Shown here piece after piece: positions 13,874 to 21,663 of a stretch of DNA of 26,205 nucleotides (position 1 is its first letter; every line of letters starts with the position of its first letter). The notes under the pieces were generated by a model that was not told the origin of the DNA, made no database searches, and worked only from the letters and a program-made list of their open reading frames with translations. Made by a program: the position numbers and the translations under genes. The stretch covers positions 1 through 26,205 of the forward strand of contig DVLN01000096.1 of NCBI GenBank assembly GCA_018715465.1, given 5' to 3'. Origin of the DNA: Candidatus Faecivivens stercorigallinarum (lineage in GTDB: Bacteria > Bacillota > Clostridia > Oscillospirales > Ruminococcaceae).

Positions 13874-15454
13874 TTGAGTCAGTGTTTGGAAATGCCACGG
13901 ATGCAAAAGGATGAAAATGGACGGACTTATCTTTATGTCGACGGAGCACCGTTTGTCGCACTTGCAGGCGAGCTGCATAACTCCAGCTCATCCAGCCTTA
14001 CTTATATGGACCAGAAGGTCTGGCCTGCCCTGCGGCCGCTGCATATGAATACCGTTATCCTTCCGGTCGCCTGGGAGACGATCCAGCCGGAGGAGGGAAA
14101 ATTTGACTTTACGCTGGTTGATGGGCTGCTCGCATCTGCCAGAAGGGAAGGAATGCGGCTGATTCTGCTCTGGTTTGGATTGTGGAAAAACGGAATTTCC
14201 ACCTATGTCCCGGCGTGGGTCAAAAAGGCTTCCAGTGGAGCGGACGCCCGCTTTTTCCGTGTGCGTGACCAGTTTGGAAAGCCGCTCGACTGTATTTCTC
14301 CTTTCTGTCAGGAGGCGGTCCGCGCGGATGCCGCCGCCTTTGAGCAGCTGATGCGGCACCTTGCGCAGGCAGACCCGCAACATACTGTCATCGCGGTTCA
14401 GGTTGAAAATGAGATCGGCGTTCTGGGCGCCGACCGGGACTTCTCCAAAGCGGCTGAAACTGCGTTTCATAGCCCGGTTCCCGAACAGGTCGCGCAGCAG
14501 TATGGTAAAGGCAGCTGGGAAGAGGTGTTTGGCCGGGATGGCGGCGAAATGATGATGGCATGGCAGTATGCGACAGCTGTTGAACAGATCGCGTCGGCCG
14601 GAAAAGCGATTTATCCGCTGCCGATGTATGTCAATGCCTGGCTGGAGCAGCACCCTGACCGGGCAGGCAGCTATCCCTGCGGCGGACCGATCGCCAAAGT
14701 GATGCAGCTGTGGAAACTGGCAGCTCCGTCCATCGACTGTTACGCGCCGGATATCTACCTCGACAACTTCCGCGGTGTCTGCGATGAATACGCTGTCAGC
14801 GGCAATCCTCTGTTTATCCCGGAGGTGCGGGCGACAAAGGATTCGGCGTCGTTTTTGATGTACGCGGTCGGCAAGCACCGTGCGCTGTGCTTTGCTCCGT
14901 TTGGGATTGAAGATCTGTTCGGCAGCCGGACAGACCAGCTGGACAGTGGTGTGCTGGCTGCGCTAAATATTGGTGCGGCCGCCTTCAATTCTGACGGTGC
15001 GGGGGAACGGCTGGCAGCAGCTTACCAGATGATCGGCGATATGCGGGAGATCATCGACCAAGCGCATCGTGAAGGACGGATTCATGCGTTTTTGGAGTTC
15101 CACGACGCGGGAACTACCATTCCTCTTGAACACTATGATGCGCAGATTTCCTATACCGGTGCTTCGGCATCCTTTTTCCGGCCTGCTCAGCAGAATGCCG
15201 ACCGCGCAGTCGCGGGTGGATTCCTGATCGAACTGCCGGAAGACAGGTTTATCCTGTGCGGCAGCGGTTATTCAGTCCGATTCCTGCCCAAGCCGGGAGA
15301 AACGGCTGTTGTCGGGGTACTGAACAAGGAGGAAGGCTGCTATCGTGACGGAAAATGGGTTCCTGGCCGCGTTCTGAATGGGGATGAAGGATACCGGATT
15401 ATGCTGTCGGATTTTCCGCAGGTCATGCAGATCAGCCTGTTCCGTTACTGCTGA
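13874..15454 (+). CDS. GH35-like beta-galactosidase family protein (DUF5597 type)
   Basis: A 526-aa TIM-barrel glycosidase of the GH35-related group that carries DUF5597. The N-terminal block GELHNSSSSSLTYMDQKVWPALRPLHMNTV, then PVAWETIQPEEGKFDF and LILLWFGLWKNGISTYVPAWVK, is characteristic of this group. VQVENEIG provides the clan GH-A Asn-Glu pair (Asn179, Glu180, likely acid/base), and FIPEVRA provides Glu317 as likely nucleophile. The last ~130 residues form a beta-rich tail matching DUF5597. There is no signal peptide, so it is intracellular. The start is TTG 13874, preceded by GGAAAGGA (13857-13864); the first in-frame ATG is seven codons later and has no ribosome binding site. Beta-galactosidase activity is the family expectation, not shown here. 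It is monocistronic. Confidence 0.88.
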   Translation: MSQCLEMPRMQKDENGRTYLYVDGAPFVALAGELHNSSSSSLTYMDQKVWPALRPLHMNTVILPVAWETIQPEEGKFDFTLVDGLLASARREGMRLILLWFGLWKNGISTYVPAWVKKASSGADARFFRVRDQFGKPLDCISPFCQEAVRADAAAFEQLMRHLAQADPQHTVIAVQVENEIGVLGADRDFSKAAETAFHSPVPEQVAQQYGKGSWEEVFGRDGGEMMMAWQYATAVEQIASAGKAIYPLPMYVNAWLEQHPDRAGSYPCGGPIAKVMQLWKLAAPSIDCYAPDIYLDNFRGVCDEYAVSGNPLFIPEVRATKDSASFLMYAVGKHRALCFAPFGIEDLFGSRTDQLDSGVLAALNIGAAAFNSDGAGERLAAAYQMIGDMREIIDQAHREGRIHAFLEFHDAGTTIPLEHYDAQISYTGASASFFRPAQQNADRAVAGGFLIELPEDRFILCGSGYSVRFLPKPGETAVVGVLNKEEGCYRDGKWVPGRVLNGDEGYRIMLSDFPQVMQISLFRYC

Positions 15455-15460
15455 GAAAAG

Positions 15461-15493
15461 ACCGGCTGGACTGCTTGTCAATCCGGCCGGTTT
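15461..15493 (+). terminator. terminator of the GH35 gene, overlapping the next promoter
   Basis: ACCGGCTGGA (15461-15470) pairs with TCCGGCCGGT (15482-15491) as a ten-base-pair stem with one G-U pair. The T-run is only TTT. The loop contains most of the -35 hexamer of the next transcription unit. Confidence 0.6.
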
Positions 15494-15503
15494 GGCGTAT
15501 AAT
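15475..15503 (+). promoter_or_regulatory. promoter of the FAH-hydrolase/aroD operon
   Basis: -35 TTGTCA (15475-15480), 17-base spacer, perfect -10 TATAAT (15498-15503), 42 bases before the first start codon. The spacer contains the 3' arm of the preceding terminator. Confidence 0.9.
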
Positions 15504-15544
15504 AATGTCAAACTGCTTTAAAGCAGAAATATCAGGAGGCATTT

Positions 15545-16315
15545 ATGAATCAGAAATATATCCGAATTGAAACCTCGTCCGGTCCCTGCTGGGCGGAAGA
15601 ACTGGATGGCAAAGCACTGCTGCTGGACGGTGCGCCTTATCTTGGCGGCAAGAGAACTGGAGAGGGGATTCAGCTTTCCCAGGTCCGGCTGCTGGCACCG
15701 TTTGAGGGCAACAAGATGGTCTGCGTCGGCAAGAACTATTTTGATCATATTCAGGAGATGCAGGACGCCTTTGGAGATGCTGTTCCTGAAAAACCGGTGC
15801 TGTTCATCAAGCCCTCCACCTGCGTCAATGACCCGGATGGAATGATCCCTTATCCGGCTGTCTCCAACCGGGTGGACTACGAAGGGGAACTGGCTATCGT
15901 GATCGGGAAAAAGATGACTCATGTCCCGGAGGAAGAGGCACTTTCCTATGTTTTCGGATATACGGTGGCCAATGACGTGACCGCACGTGATATTCAGAAA
16001 AGCGAGGGACAGTGGACCCGCGGCAAGGCTTTTGACCTGTTTGCACCGGTCGGCCCCAGAATTGTGACCGGACTGGACCCGGCTGATCAGACGGTGATCA
16101 CCCGGCTCAACGGGGTTGAGCGGCAGAGAAGCAATACATCGCTGCTGATTCATACGGTGCCCAGGCTGCTGGCATTTATTACGGAGGCGATCACCCTGCT
16201 GCCGGGCGACTTTGTGCTGACCGGAACGCCAGCGGGCGTTGGGGCGATGCAGAAGGGTGATGTAGTCGAAGTGGAGATCCCGGAAATCGGGATTCTGCGC
16301 AATACCGTTATCTGA
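15545..16315 (+). CDS. fumarylacetoacetate hydrolase (FAH) family protein
   Basis: A 256-aa cytoplasmic enzyme of the FAH superfamily: hydrolases, hydratases and decarboxylases acting on acylpyruvates, 2-oxo-enoates or oxaloacetate with Mg2+. An N-terminal ~55-residue cap is followed by the catalytic domain from VCVGKNYFDHIQEM. The metal site is visible as DYEGELAIVIG (Glu113, Glu115) and FGYTVANDVTARD (Asp144), and the C-terminus has the usual LLPGDFVLTGTPAGVG turn. The length matches the single-domain acylpyruvase/ureidoglycolate lyase-like subgroup, so the substrate is uncertain. The start is ATG 15545 with AGGAGG seven bases upstream. It is first in an operon, 16 bases before a type I 3-dehydroquinate dehydratase, which suggests a shared role in processing a carboxylic acid, though that is inference. 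Confidence 0.88.
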   Translation: MNQKYIRIETSSGPCWAEELDGKALLLDGAPYLGGKRTGEGIQLSQVRLLAPFEGNKMVCVGKNYFDHIQEMQDAFGDAVPEKPVLFIKPSTCVNDPDGMIPYPAVSNRVDYEGELAIVIGKKMTHVPEEEALSYVFGYTVANDVTARDIQKSEGQWTRGKAFDLFAPVGPRIVTGLDPADQTVITRLNGVERQRSNTSLLIHTVPRLLAFITEAITLLPGDFVLTGTPAGVGAMQKGDVVEVEIPEIGILRNTVI

Positions 16316-16331
16316 CAGCAGGAGGAGAAAT

Positions 16332-17114
16332 ATGAGAACCGTATCGGTCAGAGGACTGGAACTTGGGAGCGGCAGACCGAAGATCTGTATTCCTGTCACT
16401 GGAAAAAATCACGATGATATTCTCCGACAGGGGCAGATGATTGCACAGCAGAAAGGAATCTGCGCCGATCTGTGTGAATGGCGGATTGATGCATTTGAGT
16501 GGGTCAGTGACGATGAAGCACTGAAAGAGACCGGCATGGCACTGCGTCAGCTGCTCAGCGGAATGCCGCTGCTGGTGACCTTCCGTTCAAAGCAGGAAGG
16601 CGGTAGTGTGTTCTGTGACCAGGATCGGTACAGCATGCTGATTGAGGATATCTGCAAGGGCGGATACGCTGACCTGCTGGATATTGAGCTGTTCACTGCC
16701 GGTGAAGATGTGAAAAGGCTGCTGCATTTGGCGGAGGAATGCGGGGCAAAGACCGTGCTGTCCAGCCATGATTTTGTAAAAACGCCGCCGCGAAAAGAGA
16801 TCATCTCCCGTCTGGAAAGGATGGAGCAGCTCGGCGCCGATATCTGCAAGGTTGCGGTGATGCCGCATACGCCTGAAGATGTGCTGACCCTGCTCTCGGC
16901 GACCGAAGAACGGGCGCGGGTCAGTGGTGTACCGCTGATCACGATGGCGATGGGGCCGCTCGGTGCCGTCAGCCGGGTATGCGGAGAACTGGTGGGCAGC
17001 TGCCTGACGTTTGGCACGTTGGGGGCTGCGTCGGCGCCCGGCCAGCTGCCTGCTGAAAAGCTGGCTCAGACGCTGGAAATGCTGCGGCTGCGGCGCGGGG
17101 AGAAATGCGGATGA
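16332..17114 (+). CDS. aroD: type I 3-dehydroquinate dehydratase
   Basis: A 260-aa protein matching type I 3-dehydroquinases, which convert 3-dehydroquinate to 3-dehydroshikimate through a Schiff base. Substrate- and catalysis-related motifs are CEWRID (Glu49-Arg51), TFRSKQEGG, LSSHDF with the general base His146, and ADICKVAVMP with the Schiff-base Lys173. MAMGPLGAVSRV and the SAPGQLP turn near the C-terminus are also family hallmarks. The length is typical. The start is ATG 16332 with GGAGGAG just upstream. It is not clustered with other shikimate pathway genes but sits between an FAH-family enzyme and membrane proteins. Its TGA stop overlaps the next ATG (ATGA at 17111-17114). Biosynthetic and catabolic (quinate/shikimate) roles are both possible. 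Confidence 0.94.
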   Translation: MRTVSVRGLELGSGRPKICIPVTGKNHDDILRQGQMIAQQKGICADLCEWRIDAFEWVSDDEALKETGMALRQLLSGMPLLVTFRSKQEGGSVFCDQDRYSMLIEDICKGGYADLLDIELFTAGEDVKRLLHLAEECGAKTVLSSHDFVKTPPRKEIISRLERMEQLGADICKVAVMPHTPEDVLTLLSATEERARVSGVPLITMAMGPLGAVSRVCGELVGSCLTFGTLGAASAPGQLPAEKLAQTLEMLRLRRGEKCG

Positions 17115-17302
17115 AAAAGATTTTTCCATGGGTTTGTCTGATTGCGATTGTCGCGGTAGTTATTTTATTGGTCGCGATGGGAATAGAAATTCTGCTGCTG
17201 GACCAAAACCCGGCCGTCATATCCGGGCTGGCTGTCGGGGTAGCAGTCTGTCTGCTGGTTATCCTCGCTTATGCCTTCTGGCAGGCGATGGGGCAGAAGT
17301 GA
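17111..17302 (+). CDS. small two-helix membrane protein
   Basis: A 63-aa protein of unknown function with two hydrophobic helices (about residues 5-26 and 35-55), a basic N-terminus (MKKIF) and a C-terminal AFWQAMGQK. The start is ATG 17111: it overlaps the aroD stop as ATGA, implying translational coupling, and GGGGAG lies eight bases upstream. The in-frame ATG at 17105 would leave only two bases of spacing. It is followed 20 bases later by the DUF3267 gene, so it may be a partner of that membrane protein. Confidence 0.7.
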   Translation: MKKIFPWVCLIAIVAVVILLVAMGIEILLLDQNPAVISGLAVGVAVCLLVILAYAFWQAMGQK

Positions 17303-17322
17303 TAAAATGTTGGAGGTAAAAG

Positions 17323-17892
17323 ATGAACTGTGTTGAACAGCTGCCGGAAGGATACGGCGAGCGGGTGAAGATCGACCTGCAAAAGAATAAAAAAGAAGCA
17401 CTGCTGGTCAACGGACTGGCGCTGCTGCTGCTGTTGGTACTGGGGACTGTCGGTGGGCAGTTTGTTTCGTTTTCCGAACTGATTGGCATGGGCATATATC
17501 AGCTCGCAGTCGTAGTCATCGGTGTTTTGATCTATTTGGTGCTGCATGAGCTGACCCATGCTGTGTGTATGAAATATTACGGAGCAAAAAAGGTTAAATT
17601 CGGGTATACCGGGCTGTATGCGTATGCCGGATGCGACGCTTACTTCGGAAAGAAAGCGTATATTGTCATTGCACTGGCTCCGGTTGTCGTCTGGGGTGTT
17701 GTGCTGCTGGTTCTCAACCTGCTGATGGGGCAGGAATGGTTCTGGGTGATCTGGCTGATTCAGTGCGGCAACCTGTCCGGCGCGGCGGGTGATTTGTATG
17801 TAACGGTCAAGCTGTCCAGAATGCCTGGAGATATCCTGATTCAGGACAGCGGCGTTTCGATGACGGTCTATGACAGTTATTCACCACATTGA
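17323..17892 (+). CDS. DUF3267 family membrane protein (putative zincin metalloprotease)
   Basis: A 189-aa membrane protein with hydrophobic segments at about 27-50, 55-75, 110-135 and 138-155. The second ends in HELTHA (His75, Glu76, His79), the HExxH zinc-binding/catalytic motif of DUF3267 proteins, which are predicted intramembrane or membrane-anchored zincins. Conserved features after it include MKYYGAKKVKFGYTGLYAYAGC and a late NLSGAAGDLYV segment in which the Asp could be a third zinc ligand. No biochemical function is established for the family to my knowledge. The start is ATG 17323 with TTGGAGG seven bases upstream. It is co-directional and closely spaced with the small membrane protein and aroD. 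Confidence 0.88.
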   Translation: MNCVEQLPEGYGERVKIDLQKNKKEALLVNGLALLLLLVLGTVGGQFVSFSELIGMGIYQLAVVVIGVLIYLVLHELTHAVCMKYYGAKKVKFGYTGLYAYAGCDAYFGKKAYIVIALAPVVVWGVVLLVLNLLMGQEWFWVIWLIQCGNLSGAAGDLYVTVKLSRMPGDILIQDSGVSMTVYDSYSPH

Positions 17893-17938
17893 CTGAAGAT
17901 GGTGGAAAACAAAAAATTGGTGATGGGAAGCGGATACC

Positions 17939-18673
17939 ATGCAAACTGTTGATAACAAAAATCGTCCGTACTATCTGGTGTGCGAGCGGCAGTGGGTTTA
18001 CCACCTGCTGATCGTTGTCGCTGGATACTTCGGCGCATTTACCTACCTGCTGCGGGGGAATGTCTTCTGCAACGCGCAGACCGGCAACGTGGTACTGATG
18101 GGGCTGGCGATAGGAAACGGGGAGTGGCGGTCGGCCGTTTACTACCTGATTCCGATTTCTGCTTATCTGGGCGGAGCGTTTGTCTCCGAGCTGCTGCCCA
18201 ATCCGGTCAAGCACCATCTGCCGATGCGGTGGGATACCATGCTGATCGGGATTGAGATGCTGACGGTGATTTTGCTGGGGTTCATCCCTGAATCCGCGCC
18301 AGTTCAGATTTCCCAGGTGATCATCAATTTTATTGCCTCAATGCAGTACAACACCTTCCGGCAGGCTGAGGGGGTCCCGATGGCGACCACCTTTGCGACC
18401 AACCATATCCGGCAGATGGGAATTGGCCTGGCAAAAGAAATCCTGCACCGGCACAGCGAGGATAAAAGCCATCGGATAAAATTGCTGCGGCATTTTCAAA
18501 TGCTGATCTTTTTTGTACTGGGCGCAGTAGTTGGCACCGTGTTCTGTAACCTTCTGGTGGGCAAAGCGATTTGGGTTACCCTGATTCCTTTGGCAGTTGT
18601 CTTTGGTGCGATGCTGCACGCCGATCTGACGACAGAAAAAAATATGGTCGAAAAGAAGCCGGCCGGTCACTGA
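17939..18673 (+). CDS. DUF1275/YoaK family membrane protein
   Basis: A 244-aa polytopic protein with about six helices, matching the YoaK/DUF1275 family. The diagnostic pattern is present: an early GYFGAFTYLLRGNVFCNAQTGNVVLMGLAIG block (residues 29-59), and later SQVIINFIASMQYNTFRQAEGVPMATTFATNHIRQMG. The family is predicted to transport or permeate small solutes, without an established substrate. The start is ATG 17939 with a weak GGGAAG ribosome binding site. It lies 46 bases after the DUF3267 gene and is probably the last gene of the same transcript, ending at a strong bidirectional terminator. Confidence 0.88.
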   Translation: MQTVDNKNRPYYLVCERQWVYHLLIVVAGYFGAFTYLLRGNVFCNAQTGNVVLMGLAIGNGEWRSAVYYLIPISAYLGGAFVSELLPNPVKHHLPMRWDTMLIGIEMLTVILLGFIPESAPVQISQVIINFIASMQYNTFRQAEGVPMATTFATNHIRQMGIGLAKEILHRHSEDKSHRIKLLRHFQMLIFFVLGAVVGTVFCNLLVGKAIWVTLIPLAVVFGAMLHADLTTEKNMVEKKPAGH

Positions 18674-18687
18674 GCGGATGAATAAAC

Positions 18688-18734
18688 AAAATGCCTGATA
18701 GGGAACTTTTTTCGGTTCCACATCAGGCATTTTT
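18688..18734. terminator. bidirectional terminator between convergent genes
   Basis: AAAATGCCTGAT pairs with ATCAGGCATTTT, with an inner GGAAC/GGTTCC helix and a T-rich loop. The plus strand ends in TTTTTT and the minus strand in TTTTG, so it can serve both the DUF1275 gene and the minus-strand CocE gene. Confidence 0.93.
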
Positions 18735-18746
18735 TAGTTTTGTATA

Positions 18747-20456
18747 TTATTTTTGCGGGTAAACGACCGGCAGGATAACTGCGGACGGGTAATCCTTTCC
18801 GGTATAGACCGTCTGGATGGCGGGGACAACATCTTTGTGCACCGACCAGGGGCCTTCCTTGTTGGGATGGATCGAGTACTGCGGGAAGTCGGAAGAGGTG
18901 ACATCTACCCGCAGACGGCTGCCCGCCTTAAACATCCATGAGATTTCCCAGGTGTCGATTTCCACTTCGACAATCTGGCCGGGAGTATAGCTCTGACGGT
19001 GTTCTGAATGTCCGCGGTAGGCAAGGGTTGTAATCGAACCGCGGATGTTGTAGGTAGTGCCGTTGGGCAGCACTTCCATCACCTTTGCCGCAAAAGCGGT
19101 GTCCGGCGCGTCAGAGGAGACGTACAGCCGCACCTTGATGCTGCCGCCCAGCTCGGTATCCTCGGTGAAGACCGGCGACAGGAAGGAAAGAATATCCTTT
19201 CTCCAGCTGCAAGGCGGCTGGCGCAGCGAGCCGACCCCGCCCTGGGAGACAAACAGTGATTCCGCCCCAAACGACAGTACCGGGTCGTCCGGGTCATACC
19301 GGTAGCTGACCTGTGCGTTGTTTTCAGCGGGGGCATTGCCCAGCCGGTAAGCGTCTTCTTTTTTGGTTCCGGCGGCATCCAGATAAAGGGTCCTGTATTC
19401 TGAAACGGGGACCGGGAACTGGTTCCAGCACTCCCACTCGTCTTTGCCGCAGACATAGGTCTGCACTTCAGGCGGCGGGTTTTCCCCATCCAGCAGGATT
19501 CGTTTGAACCATGCCATCGGGGACTCAATCGAATCATCCTTCAGGTTGGCGGTGTCCTGCCCGGTCAGCGCACAGCCGTAGCTGTGGTTCCAGGGGCCGA
19601 GCTGGAGGGTGGTATGGGCTCTGGATTCAGGCGACAGCGAACGGTAGGTCGCAATCGCGCTGCCCAGATGATGGTCGTACCATCCGTCCCGGATAAAGAC
19701 CGGAATTTTCATTTCTGAAGGGGTCTCTCGCAGTTTGCGCCAGAGTCCCTGTGACCAGTATTCGCTGTCCCGGTCGGTATTGGTGATCCAGTCGCGGTAC
19801 CAGTCCAGCCTGATTCCCCACAGCGCCTCGTCCACTTCGACCTGCGGATGGTAGCGGCAGGAGGCGATATAGTCGGCCTCAATCGGGCGGCCGGCGTTGC
19901 CCATCGCCCAGCCGGTCAGGATATCCTGACGAAACAGCCCGTCCTGGTAGGCAGATACATGCCGGTCACAGCCGTATACGCCAAGATACATCGTTTTGCA
20001 TTTGTCCGGGACGGCGTCAGCCATACACCAGCCGGTGTAGGCAAGGTAGGAATCCCCCCAGTAGCCGATGCTTTCGACCTCGTCCATCTGATCCAGCCAG
20101 CGCATGGTTGCAAGCCCGTCCGCCCGGTCATAGATATTCGGTTCCCATTCTCCTTCCGAACCGCCTGTTCCGCGGCACCATTGCAGCACGACGCCAAATC
20201 CTCTCCGGCAGACCTGTTCCGCCTTGACAACCAGAACCGGCTCCTGATTGGGGTAGCAGCTGCGCAGCAGGATGACAGGGAAACCCTCTTTTCCTTCCGG
20301 TTTCCAGTACATCGTCCGCAATTTGACACCGTCGTCCATTGTGACGGTGGTTTCTCCGCTCTGCCCGATTGCACAGACAACCGGGACCGAGCATTCGTCA
20401 AACTGTCTTACCAGCTGCTGTTTGTACATTTCCAGCATTTTCTGCATTGCGTCCAT
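18747..20456 (-). CDS. CocE/NonD family (X-Pro dipeptidyl-peptidase S15-type) hydrolase
   Basis: A 569-aa alpha/beta hydrolase of the CocE/PepX superfamily, with esterase or acyl-amide hydrolase activity. The catalytic triad is visible as Ser136 in GYWGDSYLAY, Asp261 in IRDGWYDHHLG and His291 in LGPWNHSYG. The oxyanion-side RGTGGSEG motif precedes the nucleophile. The C-terminal ~220 residues form the beta-jelly-roll (SFGAESLFVSQGGVG to FPQYSIHPNKEG) typical of this family. There is no signal peptide, so it is cytoplasmic. The start is ATG 20456 with AAAGGAAG upstream. It lies 27 bases after the thiolase gene with no terminator between them, so it is the last gene of the AtuA-like operon and may release the acid that the pathway uses. 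The substrate is unknown. Confidence 0.88.
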   Translation of the reverse strand: MDAMQKMLEMYKQQLVRQFDECSVPVVCAIGQSGETTVTMDDGVKLRTMYWKPEGKEGFPVILLRSCYPNQEPVLVVKAEQVCRRGFGVVLQWCRGTGGSEGEWEPNIYDRADGLATMRWLDQMDEVESIGYWGDSYLAYTGWCMADAVPDKCKTMYLGVYGCDRHVSAYQDGLFRQDILTGWAMGNAGRPIEADYIASCRYHPQVEVDEALWGIRLDWYRDWITNTDRDSEYWSQGLWRKLRETPSEMKIPVFIRDGWYDHHLGSAIATYRSLSPESRAHTTLQLGPWNHSYGCALTGQDTANLKDDSIESPMAWFKRILLDGENPPPEVQTYVCGKDEWECWNQFPVPVSEYRTLYLDAAGTKKEDAYRLGNAPAENNAQVSYRYDPDDPVLSFGAESLFVSQGGVGSLRQPPCSWRKDILSFLSPVFTEDTELGGSIKVRLYVSSDAPDTAFAAKVMEVLPNGTTYNIRGSITTLAYRGHSEHRQSYTPGQIVEVEIDTWEISWMFKAGSRLRVDVTSSDFPQYSIHPNKEGPWSVHKDVVPAIQTVYTGKDYPSAVILPVVYPQK

Positions 20457-20483
20457 TCTGCTCTTCCTTTCTGTCTGCTATGC

Positions 20484-21662
20484 TCAGACCCGGACGATCG
20501 CCGAAACACCCATGCCGCCGCCAACACACAGCGTCGCAAGTCCGGTCCCGCCGCCCCTCTTTTTCAGCTCATGCAGCAGGGTGACGAGGATTCTGGCGCC
20601 CGATGCGCCGACCGGATGCCCGAGTGCAATCGCACCACCGTTGACATTGACCTTTTCCATGCAGCGGTCCCATCCGGCGATTTTCGCACTGGCAATCGAC
20701 TGGGAGGCAAACGCTTCATTTGCTTCGATCAGCGTCAGATCATCCACCGAAATACCGGTTTTTTCCATCAGCTTTTTGGCTGCAACGCCTGCGCCCAGTC
20801 CCATGACAGACGGTTCGACACCTGCGCTTGTGCCCGCGACCCAGACCGCCATCGGCTTGAGCCCAAGCTCTTTTGCTTTTTCGGTGCTCATCATGACGAC
20901 CGCTGCTGCGCCGTCATTGATGCCGGAGGCGTTGGCGGCGGTAACGGTGCCGTCTTTCTGGAAAGCGGGACGGAGTTTGGCGATTGATTCGACCGTTACG
21001 CCGTCACGGGGGAACTCATCGGTATCAAAGACGATATCGGCTTTTCTCTGATGGACGGTGACCGGGACGATCTCGTCGGCAAATTTTCCGGCCTTGCGGG
21101 CGGCTTCGCATTTCTGCTGGCTCGCTGCGGCGAAAGCGTCCTGTTCCTCACGGGTGATGCCGTATTCCTTTGCGATATTTTCGGCAGTGACACCCATATG
21201 GACGTCATAAAATGCGTCCCACAAGGCGTCGTGGACCATCGCGTCGATCATCTTCCCATCGTTCATCCGGTAGCCGAATCGTGCGCCTGGCAGGACGTAG
21301 GGGGCAGCCGACATGTTTTCCATGCCGCCTGCAACCACAATCTCTGCTTCGCCCGACTGAATCAGGCTGGCGGCGAGGTTGATGCATTTTAACCCTGAAC
21401 CGCAGACATTGTTGACAGTAAAGGCGGGGACTTCCTTCGGAACGCCGGCATGGATGGCAGCCTGACGGGCAGGGTTCTGTCCAAGGCCAGCCTGGAGGAC
21501 ACAGCCCATGATGACTTCCGAGACCTGTTCCGGTGCGACGCCGGCGCGGGAGAGGGCTTCCTTGATGACGATGGCGCCCAGCTGCTCGGCCGGGACACCG
21601 GTCAGGGTGCCGCCAAACTTGCCGATTGCGGTACGGACGGCGGATACGATTGCAATTTCCAT
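20484..21662 (-). CDS. acetyl-CoA C-acetyltransferase (thiolase)
   Basis: A 392-aa thiolase that reversibly condenses two acetyl-CoA or cleaves a 3-oxoacyl-CoA. The nucleophilic Cys87 lies in NNVCGSGLKC. Also present are NEAFA, His349 in GHPVGASGAR and Cys379 in LCVGGGMG, completing the active site. Length and sequence match biosynthetic-type acetoacetyl-CoA thiolases, but a 3-oxoacyl-CoA-cleaving role is equally compatible with the operon. The start is ATG 21662 with AAAGGGG upstream. It begins one base after the CoA-transferase stop codon (TAAGATG), implying translational coupling. The frame extending to 21749 overlaps the CoA-transferase and is not coding. No butyrate-pathway genes (hbd, crt, bcd) are adjacent. 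Confidence 0.94.
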   Translation of the reverse strand: MEIAIVSAVRTAIGKFGGTLTGVPAEQLGAIVIKEALSRAGVAPEQVSEVIMGCVLQAGLGQNPARQAAIHAGVPKEVPAFTVNNVCGSGLKCINLAASLIQSGEAEIVVAGGMENMSAAPYVLPGARFGYRMNDGKMIDAMVHDALWDAFYDVHMGVTAENIAKEYGITREEQDAFAAASQQKCEAARKAGKFADEIVPVTVHQRKADIVFDTDEFPRDGVTVESIAKLRPAFQKDGTVTAANASGINDGAAAVVMMSTEKAKELGLKPMAVWVAGTSAGVEPSVMGLGAGVAAKKLMEKTGISVDDLTLIEANEAFASQSIASAKIAGWDRCMEKVNVNGGAIALGHPVGASGARILVTLLHELKKRGGGTGLATLCVGGGMGVSAIVRV

Positions 21663-21663
21663 C

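Noticed and set aside
20457..20483. Terminator or promoter between thiolase and CocE gene
   Set aside because: The 27-base gap has no stem-loop and no promoter hexamers, so the genes are treated as co-transcribed.
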